A DNA stretch of 23,639 nt from Candidatus Nitrosopolaris nunavutensis (GTDB lineage: Archaea; Thermoproteota; Nitrososphaeria; Nitrososphaerales; Nitrososphaeraceae). The notes under the pieces were generated by a model. It saw only the letters and a list, made by a program, of their open reading frames with translations, ran no database searches and was not told the DNA's origin. How positions within the stretch are numbered: the stretch's first letter is position 1; every line of letters begins with the position of its first letter. The stretch spans positions 1-23,639 of the forward strand of contig DAOM01000111.1 in NCBI GenBank assembly GCA_002501855.1, in the 5' to 3' direction. This document shows positions 7,643-15,024 of this stretch, in pieces. A program made the position numbers and the translations under genes.

Positions 7643-8053
7643 TCAAACTCTTCTTCCTCTCCTTCCACCGGGCTTCCGTGTTGTGTCATGAGGAACTGGA
7701 GTAACGTCATCAATTCGACCAATTCGGAAACCCGCCCGCGCCAAAGCTCTAATCGCTGCTTGAGCTCCGGGGCCTGGAATCCTCGGCCCCACACCCCCAA
7801 CTGCTCTTACACGTATATGGAGGGCGTTGATCCCTTTTGTTTTGGCTGCATCAGCAGCGGCAACTGCAGATTTCATAGCAGCGTATGGTGAAGATTCATA
7901 TCGGTCGGCTGTTACGTGCCTCCCTCCAGAACTGAAAGAAACCGTTTCAGCGCCGCTAACGTCTGTTATATGGACTAATGTATTGTTATAACTACTGAAT
8001 ATATGGGCTACCCCCCACTTAAATTGCGTAACTTCAGCGATATCTGTGGACAT
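7643..8053 (-). CDS. rps11: 30S ribosomal protein uS11
   Basis: 136 residues, full length for archaeal uS11. Landmarks: [19 protein letters not shown] near the N-terminus, [20 protein letters not shown], the [18 protein letters not shown] segment, and the basic C-terminus PGGRRGRRV. It binds 16S rRNA in the platform of the small subunit. ATG at 8053 is the family start; a TATA-like TTAATATA lies about 32-39 bp upstream (8085-8092). It stands alone: rps13, rps4 and rpoD, common neighbours in many archaea, are not on either side in this window. Confidence 0.97.
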   Translation of the reverse strand: MSTDIAEVTQFKWGVAHIFSSYNNTLVHITDVSGAETVSFSSGGRHVTADRYESSPYAAMKSAVAAADAAKTKGINALHIRVRAVGGVGPRIPGPGAQAAIRALARAGFRIGRIDDVTPVPHDTTRKPGGRRGRRV

Positions 8054-8547
8054 GAATAGAGAGGTAATTTTATTACTTGGCGGCTATATTAACGTAGTTA
8101 GAAATGTGAATAATCTTAATGCCGTCGCCTTTAACTGTTTTTATATTATCACAAATTCAATCGAAATAGAGTCGCACGGAGATTCCCAACACCATGAAAT
8201 GACCATATAATAGAATAGGTTGACGGTAGCGGCCCTTTAAAAAGATGAATATCATGCCCTAACTCACTTTCTTAAAGGCGCAAGACATTTTACTTCCTAG
8301 CTCCCAGTCACACCTTTGGAAAATAATATACTTCAATATATTATATTTTTCTAGTATTGACAAGGTTGGTCTTAATTGTTGGATTATGTAACTGGAATTA
8401 TGGCAATGAGGTTAGATTGGGCTGGGTTGGATGATTGGTACTATTTTTCTACAAGAAAAAGATGAAGGAACAAAGTGTCAGGATAATGCTAAATCAGTTT
8501 GAAAAAGGATTGATTCATATCTATATTTGGGATAGAAGGTAAAGGGA
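8054..8547. other. Intergenic, 494 bp, divergent promoters and a possible small ORF
   Basis: Contains the rps11 promoter at its left end. A TATA-rich dyad TAATATA-cttcaa-TATATTA lies near 8325-8344, and a perfect hairpin TTTTTCT-ACA-AGAAAAA is at 8444-8460. A second TATA-like CTATATTT about 25 bp before the AAA+ gene probably serves that gene. A 29-codon frame at 8376-8465 is listed separately. Confidence 0.4.
8376..8465 (+). CDS. Possible 29-residue small protein
   Basis: Opens with TTG-TTG directly after an in-frame TAA and reads (L/M)LDYVTGIMAMRLDWAGL... to TGA. It is rich in Trp, Tyr and Asp. A TATA-like TTATATTT at 8341-8348 would start transcription within a few bases of the TTG. Short frames like this often occur by chance, so confidence is low. 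Confidence 0.2.
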   Translation: MLDYVTGIMAMRLDWAGLDDWYYFSTRKR

Positions 8548-9321
8548 ATGAGAGTATTTGGTCGTTGGAGAAAGAATAGTAATAACATCCCGGTTTCAGA
8601 ACTTGATGGTAATAGAAGATATTCTAAACCGGCTATAGGGCAAAAACGTAGTCTATTTGATGGCATTGTTGGTTTCGACGATGTAAAAGAACTGTTTGAT
8701 ATGTCTATAAGGGCAGACAAGCCAGTACATCTACTCCTGGTTGGACCACCTGCTTCAGCCAAGTCATTGTTTATGAGTTCACTTACTAAACTAGAAAGGT
8801 CATACTACGTTGTTGGGAGTAGTTCTACAAAATCTGGCATATTCGATTATCTGTTTGAATATCGACCGAGGTATTTCATAATAGACGAGATAGAGAAGAT
8901 GAATAAGCGAGATCAGACAAGTCTTTTGAATCTGATGGAGTCCGGTATCTTATCCGAATTAAAACACAATCAAAAAAGAACAACTCAACTAAAGACATGG
9001 GTTTATGCCTCATGTAATAGTACGGAGAAGCTATTACCGCCACTGCTAACTAGGTTTAGAGATATGCATTTCAAGCCATATACAGAGGAAGAATTTGTAA
9101 ATATTGCTGTGGAAATTCTGGATAGGGAGGAAGGACTAGATAGAGATGTTGCTACTATTATTGCCGAGGCAGTATTCGATAGACTCAAGAGTACAAACAT
9201 TAGAGAGTGTATAAGAATAGCACGATTAACACATGGTGACATTGATGTTTCTAAACTTGATAAGATTCTTCAGACCTTTGCCAAATATGGCGCTGGTACC
9301 GCTAAAACTGAACAGGCTTAA
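8548..9321 (+). CDS. AAA+ ATPase, RuvB/MCM-like P-loop protein
   Basis: 257 residues, one AAA+ module. Walker A GPPASAKS is at about 66-73, Walker B YFIIDEIEKM at about 110-119, sensor-1-like VYASCNST at about 151-158, and an arginine-finger-like LLTRFRD at about 165-171. A C-terminal helical lid carries TNIRECIRIARL as possible sensor 2. Family members remodel DNA or protein complexes with ATP, and archaeal proteins of this look are usually labelled RuvB-like or simply AAA ATPase. No DNA-binding domain beyond the lid is obvious. The start ATG follows an AAGGTAAAGGG run. The substrate cannot be told from context, because neither neighbour is an obvious partner. Confidence 0.85.
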   Translation: MRVFGRWRKNSNNIPVSELDGNRRYSKPAIGQKRSLFDGIVGFDDVKELFDMSIRADKPVHLLLVGPPASAKSLFMSSLTKLERSYYVVGSSSTKSGIFDYLFEYRPRYFIIDEIEKMNKRDQTSLLNLMESGILSELKHNQKRTTQLKTWVYASCNSTEKLLPPLLTRFRDMHFKPYTEEEFVNIAVEILDREEGLDRDVATIIAEAVFDRLKSTNIRECIRIARLTHGDIDVSKLDKILQTFAKYGAGTAKTEQA

Positions 9322-9361
9322 AGAAGTTTGGTTAATGTGTTACCCTCGGGTTTAGAGCTGG

Positions 9362-9388
9362 CCTCGATGCGAGGAGTAGAATCTTTTT
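9362..9388 (+). terminator. Hairpin plus T-rich tract after the AAA+ gene
   Basis: A perfect stem CCTCG-ATG-CGAGG (9362-9374) is followed within about 10 bases by CTTTTTCTCTTTT. Archaeal termination mainly needs the T tract; the hairpin may stabilise the 3' end. Confidence 0.4.
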
Positions 9389-9501
9389 CTCTTTTGGAGA
9401 TGATATTGAACCTGTTATTAGGTGGCCAAGATTTCATCTAAAGGAAATGTTGGATTTATTCTTGTTACCGAGATGCTAACTAAATTGCTTTAGAAAAATG
9501 G

Positions 9502-9575
9502 GCCGATACTGGGACTTACACCCAGTCTGCGACGGCTATTTACCGAACGTGTCCTAGATCATAGACGATATCGGC
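9502..9575 (-). ncRNA. tRNA-like element with broken anticodon arm (tRNA relic or tRNA-like RNA)
   Basis: 74 nt. The acceptor arms GCCGATA and TATCGGC pair perfectly over 7 bp. The T stem CTGGG/CCCAG pairs perfectly around a 7-nt loop TGTAAGT. A D-arm-like GTCT...AGGAC has U8, A14, A21 and A26 in tRNA places. Canonical features are lost: no GG in the D loop, T-loop T55 and C56 changed to G and T, and no 5-bp anticodon stem with a U33 loop (only CGG-TAAATAG-CCG pairs, with two more pairs beyond an internal loop). No anticodon can be assigned. A TATA box at 9596-9603 fits a start at the first base, and CCA-TTTTT follows the 3' end, so it looks transcribable. Confidence 0.55.
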
Positions 9576-9595
9576 GTTATCTTGGATTCTATACG

Positions 9596-9603
9596 TATTT
9601 AAA
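9596..9603 (-). promoter_or_regulatory. TATA box upstream of the tRNA-like element
   Basis: Minus-strand TTTAAATA is centred 25 bp before the first acceptor base at 9575. This is exactly archaeal TATA spacing, and no protein gene starts there on that strand. Confidence 0.5.
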
Positions 9604-9692
9604 AAGATCATGGTATAATTATCTGGAGAAATGTAGCAAAGGGTATCAGGAGGAACTTCAATTCCAACGACAACAGCAGCAAAGGGACTCTT

Positions 9693-10703
9693 CTAACCGG
9701 ATTTTCTCCTATGGTTTAGGTGAACGTAACCCATATCTTCGAGCTGAACGCGTTTTCCTGTCTTCCTATCCAAAAGAAATACTTTCCCCTCTCCTTTTTC
9801 TACCTTGCCAATTATAAACAATTTCAATTTTAAACGTCTGGCTGTAGCCTTTGCTTTCTTCAAATTTGCCGGCGCACTTGTTCCGACGATCTCATATTCC
9901 TCTCCACCGCAAAAAATCAATCGCTTGTAGTCTAGCTGATTATTTCTAGCAAAATTGCATACACCTTTTGCTGAAGGAATGTTATCAATTAGAAAGTTAA
10001 CATTGCTTTGTCTTGCAAGTTCATAAAGAGAGATGCTCAAACCGTCACTTGAGTCCATTGATGCTGAGAAATATTTTGCAAGAGATATCCCAAACTTTTG
10101 CGCAGGTTTGGGCTTCATCACGGATGAGATAGCATTATTTTTGAATTCACCGTACGCTTTCGCGTTTTTCGTAAGAATTTTCAGTCCAGACGACGTATAC
10201 CCAAATTCTCCCGAAACGACTACCAAGTCACCAGGTTTTGCACCGTTTCTGCCGGGAAGTCCTGATGCACAATCCTCTGAAAATCCTATCATACTGCAAT
10301 CGATAATTAGCTCCTTAGATTCGTTAGTATCACCACCCACTATCTTGACACCAAATTCCTTGGAAGCAATTTGAAACCCCTTTGCCAGATCCTCAATCTC
10401 AGTCTTAGAATATTTCTTTGGAATCCCTACAGAAATTACCGATACTTGCGGTTTAATTCCTTTTGCTGATAGATCACTGACACAGGCAGATATGCTCTTC
10501 CTGGCAATTTGCCATGGGTACATTCCAGGGGGCACGTCAGTACTCTCAATTAGCATATCACATTTTATGATGAGACTCTTCATGCGTTTCATGTTTCGCA
10601 GCGAAACGGTTGACACGTCATCATCTCTTCTTTTATTATTACCCCTTAGCCCGAGATTAGAAATAATAATATCGATAATCGCTCGTTCATTTAACACGCT
10701 CAT
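9693..10703 (-). CDS. thiL: Thiamine-monophosphate kinase
   Basis: 336 residues, PurM/ThiL fold. Phosphorylates thiamine monophosphate to the diphosphate cofactor with ATP and Mg2+. Visible motifs: RDDDVSTV near the N-terminus (Mg-ATP Asp residues), KCDMLIESTDVPPGM, RKSISACVSDLSAKG, VGGDTNES, MDSSDGLS, and FCGGEEYEIVGT toward the C-terminus. Length is normal. ATG at 10703 overlaps the end of the phosphohexomutase gene by 17 bp, so the two are almost surely one transcript with coupled translation. No separate promoter or thiamine riboswitch is visible. Confidence 0.94.
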   Translation of the reverse strand: MSVLNERAIIDIIISNLGLRGNNKRRDDDVSTVSLRNMKRMKSLIIKCDMLIESTDVPPGMYPWQIARKSISACVSDLSAKGIKPQVSVISVGIPKKYSKTEIEDLAKGFQIASKEFGVKIVGGDTNESKELIIDCSMIGFSEDCASGLPGRNGAKPGDLVVVSGEFGYTSSGLKILTKNAKAYGEFKNNAISSVMKPKPAQKFGISLAKYFSASMDSSDGLSISLYELARQSNVNFLIDNIPSAKGVCNFARNNQLDYKRLIFCGGEEYEIVGTSAPANLKKAKATARRLKLKLFIIGKVEKGEGKVFLLDRKTGKRVQLEDMGYVHLNHRRKSG

Positions 10704-12000
10704 AAATTAAGTTGACCTTCTCCATTATCTTCTTGTAAAGGGATTGTGCGTTGTTAGCTTTTGATTCAACTGATATTCTAATCGCATCTTCAGTGTTTGA
10801 TGGTCTTACAAGAACCCATGAATTTTCATCAAATATTGCTTTAACACCATCAATCGTCAAAATTTGAGATGATTCTGATCCGAATTGATCAAGTAGTTTA
10901 TCGAGCAATTTCAGATGTACACTAGATTTGACACAAATTTTTGATCTGATTTGCACATATTCTGAAGCCAATCTCAGACATTCGTTTATCGTTGCCCGAT
11001 CCAACGAAGAAACAGTCGCAGCTGCAAGAAATCCATCCCTGCACATATTGAATCTGGGCAGAATAAATCCTGCGCTGCTTCCCTCGCCTCCGGCATCTGC
11101 GTCAAGTTCTAACATTCTCTTAACAACATTTGCCTCACCGACTTTAGAATATTCAGCTCTACCATGATGCGACTTTATTAATTTCTCTACAGAAACACTA
11201 GTATCTATACTGGTTACAAATTTTTTCATTCCCATCTTGAGTGCACTGGCTATGCATAGCAACAGCGTTGAATCGGGATTCAATTTCTCGCCTCTGTTAT
11301 TAACTACTACGAGTCTATCGCCATCTAAATCAAAGGCAAATCCGAAGTCTAGCTCATTTTCCTGTACTAAAGTACGTAATTCATTTAGAGCATCGATAGT
11401 AGGATCAGGACCTCTTGAGGATATTCCAGGGACATCGTTAACACAATGGAATTTGTGGCCAAGTTTTTTAAAGAGTCCCTCGACATAATTGCATGTGGCG
11501 CCTCCGCCGAGGTCAAATCCTAATGTAACCGCTCTGCTTGTTCCCGTTTGGACTACCAAATCAAAAATTTCGTTCAAATATTCTGACACTATATCATATG
11601 ATTTGCCATATTTGTCTGATGTAGATGTAGTGCCTTTAAGCATAAGATCCAATTCATTCTCGTAAATCCCTCTTCCATCAACTACGAATTTTAGTCCATT
11701 CCACTCCAGCGGGTTATGTGAAGCTGTTACGACGACACCGGCTCCATATTTCCTTGTCTCCCTAAATACCATAGGAGTGGGGGCTACATCGAGAACGTAT
11801 ACATCAATCCCCTGTTCCATTAAACTCGCCGACACAGCTTGGAGAATTATTTTTCCGGAATGCCTTGTATCTCTTGCTAGCACACATTTCCCTTTTGGTC
11901 TAATTAAGCAAGATGCGAATAATCTGCTGAATTTGATAACTTCATGCAAATTTAGGTCATTACCATAAATTCCCCTAATGCCAGAGATTGAGACCTTCAT
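10687..12000 (-). CDS. glmM: Phosphoglucosamine/phosphomannomutase family protein
   Basis: 437 residues of the alpha-D-phosphohexomutase superfamily. It interconverts sugar 1- and 6-phosphates through a phosphoserine enzyme. Motifs in order: SGIRGIYG at the N-terminus, active-site Ser in TASHNP (about 94-99), metal loop DLDGDRL, sugar-binding GGEGSSAG, and phosphate-binding loop RPSNTEDAIRI. Archaeal members act on glucosamine-, mannose- or glucose-phosphates for cell-surface glycans, so glmM is the common label and not a proven specificity. ATG at 12000 is supported by a TATA box at 12025-12032 (leaderless). It is the first gene of a two-gene unit with thiL. Confidence 0.9.
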   Translation of the reverse strand: MKVSISGIRGIYGNDLNLHEVIKFSRLFASCLIRPKGKCVLARDTRHSGKIILQAVSASLMEQGIDVYVLDVAPTPMVFRETRKYGAGVVVTASHNPLEWNGLKFVVDGRGIYENELDLMLKGTTSTSDKYGKSYDIVSEYLNEIFDLVVQTGTSRAVTLGFDLGGGATCNYVEGLFKKLGHKFHCVNDVPGISSRGPDPTIDALNELRTLVQENELDFGFAFDLDGDRLVVVNNRGEKLNPDSTLLLCIASALKMGMKKFVTSIDTSVSVEKLIKSHHGRAEYSKVGEANVVKRMLELDADAGGEGSSAGFILPRFNMCRDGFLAAATVSSLDRATINECLRLASEYVQIRSKICVKSSVHLKLLDKLLDQFGSESSQILTIDGVKAIFDENSWVLVRPSNTEDAIRISVESKANNAQSLYKKIMEKVNLIYERVK

Positions 12001-12024
12001 ATTAAATACGACTAAAGACCGGTG

Positions 12025-12032
12025 ATATTTAA
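12025..12032 (-). promoter_or_regulatory. TATA box of the phosphohexomutase-thiL unit
   Basis: Minus-strand TTAAATAT lies 25-32 bp before the ATG at 12000, consistent with a leaderless mRNA. Confidence 0.55.
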
Positions 12033-12138
12033 TTTAACTTGATTTTGTCTTAATTTTTATTCAAAAAATTGTCACATTTATTCTTATACAAAGACATGAA
12101 GGATTAAATAATGAATGATCAACTGCCTCTATTTGATT

Positions 12139-12212
12139 GCCCTAGTAGCTCAGCCTGGCAGAGCGAAGGTTTCGTAAACCTTAGGTCGTGGGTCCAAATC
12201 CCGCCTAGGGCT
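12139..12212 (+). tRNA. tRNA-Thr, anticodon CGU
   Basis: A complete cloverleaf without intron: acceptor GCCCTAG/CTAGGGC, D stem GCTC/GAGC with GG in the loop, anticodon stem AAGGT/ACCTT with loop TTCGTAA, T stem GTGGG/CCCGC. Anticodon CGT reads ACG (Thr). The discriminator base is T, as known for archaeal tRNA-Thr, and CCA is not encoded. The T loop is TCCAAAT, with C instead of the usual T at position 55. A TATA-like ATTAAATA sits about 29-36 bp upstream (12103-12110). Confidence 0.95.
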
Positions 12213-12413
12213 CGTATAGGTAGTCTTAAACTAATTCGGAAGTGACGAAGTCCTGCAGGAGAAAACAACAGACTTTCATAGCGTTTTGCTGGATTGCAGG
12301 GATATCCGGTATGAATGAGTAATATACCAAAACCCACAATACAACCTTCCCAGCAATCGCTCTATGGACTCTATCATCAAAGAGTTCTAATAAGACCACC
12401 AATCGTAAAATAG

Positions 12414-12569
12414 TTAGTCCTCTTGCTTATCTCGTTGTTTCTTTAAATGATATGTTTCTGCAACAACACCGAAATGATACGTTACTAAATATGATAGAAA
12501 CATCTGCAGCTGTCTAATAATATATTTCATTCTTGCATCAATACAGATGCAAATAAGATCGAAAGACAT
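12414..12569 (-). CDS. Small ORF, 51 codons, hypothetical
   Basis: ATG to TAA. The second Met (codon 14, 12530) is the better start: it opens MKYIIRQLQMFLSYLVTYHF..., followed by a basic/acidic tail ending KKQRDKQED, and a TATA-like CTTATTTG lies about 25 bp before it. The segment is amphipathic or weakly membrane-like. No family recognised. Natural-looking composition, but short. Confidence 0.35.
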   Translation of the reverse strand: MSFDLICICIDARMKYIIRQLQMFLSYLVTYHFGVVAETYHLKKQRDKQED

Positions 12570-12602
12570 GAAATGATTACTATTTTAAACTTGTCTTTTC
12601 AA

Positions 12603-12665
12603 AAATAACTCGCTAAAGTGAACATTAAACAACCGAGTTATTTCTAGGAAAATAATAACTTTAGC
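12603..12665. repeat. Two interleaved perfect inverted repeats
   Basis: AAATAACTCG (12603-12612) pairs perfectly with CGAGTTATTT (12634-12643). GCTAAAGT (12612-12619) pairs perfectly with ACTTTAGC (12658-12665). The second left arm lies inside the first loop, so the two stems are either alternative hairpins or an H-type pseudoknot. They lie on the 3' side of the minus-strand gene at 12722. Confidence 0.6.
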
Positions 12666-12721
12666 TACAGATTGGACACGACAGTTTGGCCATCACCGGC
12701 ATAATAACTCCAAGCTGTAGT

Positions 12722-13024
12722 TTAGACAGAGTACATTATCCCTCCAGATACAATCGGAACAAACTCCACACTGGCCAGTTCCTTAATTCTAGCAATAATT
12801 GCATTAAACCAAAGGCTATCAATTCCTTGGCTCCAAATAGTTATCTTCTTGTATTGTCTCTTTACGCCGCCGTGGAAGAACCCATTGCAGTCCTCTACTG
12901 TTATGTTGCAATACTTCTGACTCACTTCTTCTATAATGTTCTCTGCCTCAGCAGGCAAATATAGAATAGTCAAGGTAGGAAACGGGATAGTATTCGAAGC
13001 GGTCGATGATGTATCTTCGGCCAT
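12722..13024 (-). CDS. Hypothetical protein, 100 residues
   Basis: No recognised family. It has a polar, Ser/Thr-rich first 12 residues, then an alternating hydrophobic pattern typical of a small alpha/beta protein: LTILYLPAEAENIIEEVSQ, ITVEDCNGFFHGGVKRQYK, KITIWSQGIDSLWFNAI. Two Cys (residues 39 and 46) might pair or bind metal. ATG at 13024 has a TATA-like TAATTTAG about 20-25 bp upstream, so it is probably leaderless. It is isolated, with long spacers on both sides. Confidence 0.55.
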   Translation of the reverse strand: MAEDTSSTASNTIPFPTLTILYLPAEAENIIEEVSQKYCNITVEDCNGFFHGGVKRQYKKITIWSQGIDSLWFNAIIARIKELASVEFVPIVSGGIMYSV

Positions 13025-13474
13025 TATTGTATATCTACTTCTAAATTACCGAGCCCAATATCTGGATTTCGTGCGAATTGTCATTAATAAGTAAAGATAC
13101 GAGTCGTTACTAAGTCCTGATCATAAAACGTCAGTCCGCACTCCACAGCTACGCCGAATACTTTAAGTCCCTACTCGCAGAATTAATGCCACGTTTGAGT
13201 GCAATTTCAGGTTATTTCTTACAGCGTGTGCCTAATCCTCTACAACATCCTTTAGAGCAACTTGAAATCTTGCATTCCGTATGTCATATTGTCAAGTGAT
13301 ATAAAATATGCAGGGTTTAGCTAGCATCCGAAATTTCATCCCTAAATATTTCTGCCTCCCATGCCAGAATATATTATTCACATATTTCTGACTTGCTTAC
13401 TTTGTTTATGCATCCTGCAATTCTTATTATCCATACAGTCCTGGGTTAGGGTTTGTCTGTTCTCTTTTGATCCT
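13025..13474. other. Intergenic, 450 bp, nothing recognised
   Basis: AT-rich, with no ORF of note and no tRNA. It lies downstream of the PAC2 relic and upstream of the minus-strand gene at 13024, whose promoter occupies its left end. Confidence 0.4.
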
Positions 13475-14150
13475 TCATAGGTTTTTTTCCATTAGTTCTG
13501 CTTCCTTGAGTAGTGACATGATATCACATGAGACGCCCGGCACTGTTTACTGACAGCCTGCGAAACTACTGCTGCCGCCCGAAAATCTGGCGCATCTTTC
13601 AACAATTTGACTAACAAAACAATCACATCTTTATTCAACCATGTTCCCTCATTCAATAATAGTGTAGGAATCTCTGTTACAGAACTGTTAGGCAGTTGTT
13701 GGATTCCGGCACTTTAGAGCGGTATTGGTGCTCGCAGCAGCATAAACTACTCGTTCAATCGTTTAATATCATATTCTTCTTGAGTGTAGTCGTCCTGCAA
13801 ACCAGCAGCGCTTATGACAAGCTCACACTCCTCAATTGCCCATCGCAAAATTGTCATTGTTTTCGATATTAGGCGATACATAGACAAAAATAGCAAGTTT
13901 CAAGTCTTCATTGGCATAGATTATTGCAGGAAAATTTGGAGTACCATTTTTGAATTATTGATAACGACGGAAAACCAGGTGAATCAAGAACTGCGACAAG
14001 CTCAGTCGCTAGAGAATGAACAAACCATTCCGATGCAATGGCGTTGGCCAACCCAACACTAGGAAAACCGTCAATAAATGTACCTCCTTTAAGCTTAACC
14101 TTTTTTCTCCCGAATTCGATAGGGGAGTCTGCTGGCACCACAAACATCAC
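13475..14150 (-). pseudogene. Decayed PAC2-family (proteasome assembly chaperone-like) gene
   Basis: Five successive pieces of one protein can be read on the minus strand in shifting frames, in the right order. They are LKGGTFIDGFPSVGLANAIA with LDSPGFPSLSII (about 13955-14150); NGTPNFPAIIYANEDLKLAIF; ILRWAIEECELVISAAGLQD with VVYAAAST; GIQQLPNSSVTEIP, TLLLNEGTWLNKDV and DAPDFRAAAVVSQA; and PGVSCDIMSLLKEAELMEKN, ending in TGA at 13475-13477. This is the archaeal PAC2 pattern (LKNxTFIxGFPxVGL, LLNEGxW, PDFRAAAxVxEA, CDIxSLxxEAE). At least four frameshifts, internal stops and probably a small deletion in the middle make it non-functional. It follows the kinase gene on the same strand and may once have been co-transcribed with it. 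Confidence 0.85.
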
Positions 14151-14223
14151 GTTGTTATGTATGTCTACTCCTCTAAAAGATCATGAGACCAATAGATCAG
14201 CAGAGACAAGTTTAGCAGACGGC

Positions 14224-15024
14224 CTAACCGAACGCTTGTAATATTTTATCGAAACTGAATCTAGTTTGATTCCATTTATACATCCTCAGTAATTGAATAA
14301 TTTTTTCTCGCTCAGGAAAATGTATGTTGTTATTGACCCGTCTTGAAACTGTTCCGCTTAGTAACAACGAATGGGCAGCCGCCGTTACATTGCGTGTCTT
14401 TCTATCAATGCTGGAAGTCTCAAAGTCTATGATGTGAGCGTTAACACTCTCTGAAACCAGCACATGATGGTCTAAGCAGCTTAGTTCTCCATGGTCAAGA
14501 TTCGCCCTATCTAAGCTATAACATTGCTCGAGCGTACTTATTACAACCTTGTGAACTTGATCAGCGTTAATATTTTGGTGGTTCAGCCAACCAATTATGT
14601 TGCAACCATCTATAAACTCCATTAAAATAAAATTTTCGGAGTTTGCGTAAATGTAAGGCCCAACACCGGCTAAGTTTGCAATTTTATGCAGCCTGGCCTC
14701 TCTTTCCATTGACCTGCGATTTGCATCGATTCTTCGGATTTTGAGAGCGTAGGTTTTTCTATCGTTGGATTCGACCTTCACCACGAGACCCACGCCGCCC
14801 TTTCCTAGAATACTAAATTTGCCAATTTTCGTGCTTCCAACGGGTAAAATTGAGTTAACACCCATAATTTCTAATTCTTTCAAACGGCCGCTATATTCTC
14901 TGTCGTTGATTTGTCTTGGATACGAAATGACAGGAACAAGCTCAGGACAATTTAGATCGACTTTATTACAAAATGCGTTGATCCGATGTGATAAGATCCC
15001 TAACTGCCTCCTTTGCGAGTCCAT
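14224..15024 (-). CDS. Archaeal RIO/Bud32-like serine/threonine kinase (COG2112 type)
   Basis: 266 residues. An N-terminal extension with YPRQINDREYSGRLKELE precedes a minimal kinase fold. It has a Gly loop LGKGGVGLVVKV (about 73-84), ATP-anchoring Lys95 in YALKIRR, helix-C Glu107 in MEREA, and hinge FILMEFIDG. The catalytic loop LDHGELSCLDHHVLV (about 176-190) carries HGE in place of HRD. The metal Asp200 is in HIIDFE. The activation segment is short, as in RIO and Bud32 kinases. The recalled match is the archaeal 'predicted Ser/Thr kinase' group of unknown target. Its ATG lies inside cca, with a 59-bp overlap, so it is probably co-transcribed with thpR-cca. A later Met at codon 54 would cut the conserved N-terminal region. 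Confidence 0.78.
   Translation of the reverse strand: MDSQRRQLGILSHRINAFCNKVDLNCPELVPVISYPRQINDREYSGRLKELEIMGVNSILPVGSTKIGKFSILGKGGVGLVVKVESNDRKTYALKIRRIDANRRSMEREARLHKIANLAGVGPYIYANSENFILMEFIDGCNIIGWLNHQNINADQVHKVVISTLEQCYSLDRANLDHGELSCLDHHVLVSESVNAHIIDFETSSIDRKTRNVTAAAHSLLLSGTVSRRVNNNIHFPEREKIIQLLRMYKWNQTRFSFDKILQAFG

Larger units (their letters stand above)
12213..12721. other. Intergenic, about 500 bp after tRNA-Thr
   Basis: Contains one small minus-strand ORF (12414-12569) and the interleaved inverted repeats at 12603-12665, both listed separately. The antisense frame across the tRNA is not a gene. I see no mobile element or integrase next to the tRNA. Confidence 0.4.

Noticed and set aside
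7573..7800. 75-codon ORF overlapping rps11
   Set aside because: It lies out of frame inside and past rps11, has low-complexity Glu/Arg composition and no promoter of its own.
9500..9690. Plus-strand frame through the tRNA-like element reading YLEKCSKGYQEELQFQ and QRQQQQ
   Set aside because: The stretch looks somewhat protein-like, but the frame has no ATG, GTG or TTG and crosses the tRNA-like structure. At most it is a relic.
12119..12337. 72-codon minus-strand ORF across tRNA-Thr
   Set aside because: It is the antisense translation of the tRNA (the familiar GGIWTHDLRF... artefact), not a protein gene.
12654..12710. Possible ~50-bp tandem repeat marked by AATAACT at 12604, 12654 and 12703
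   Set aside because: Only the 7-bp word recurs; the rest of the units does not align, so this is not a repeat array and there is no CRISPR.
12213..13024. Integrated element at the tRNA-Thr 3' end
   Set aside because: No integrase, no repeat of the tRNA 3' end and no phage-like genes are seen downstream.
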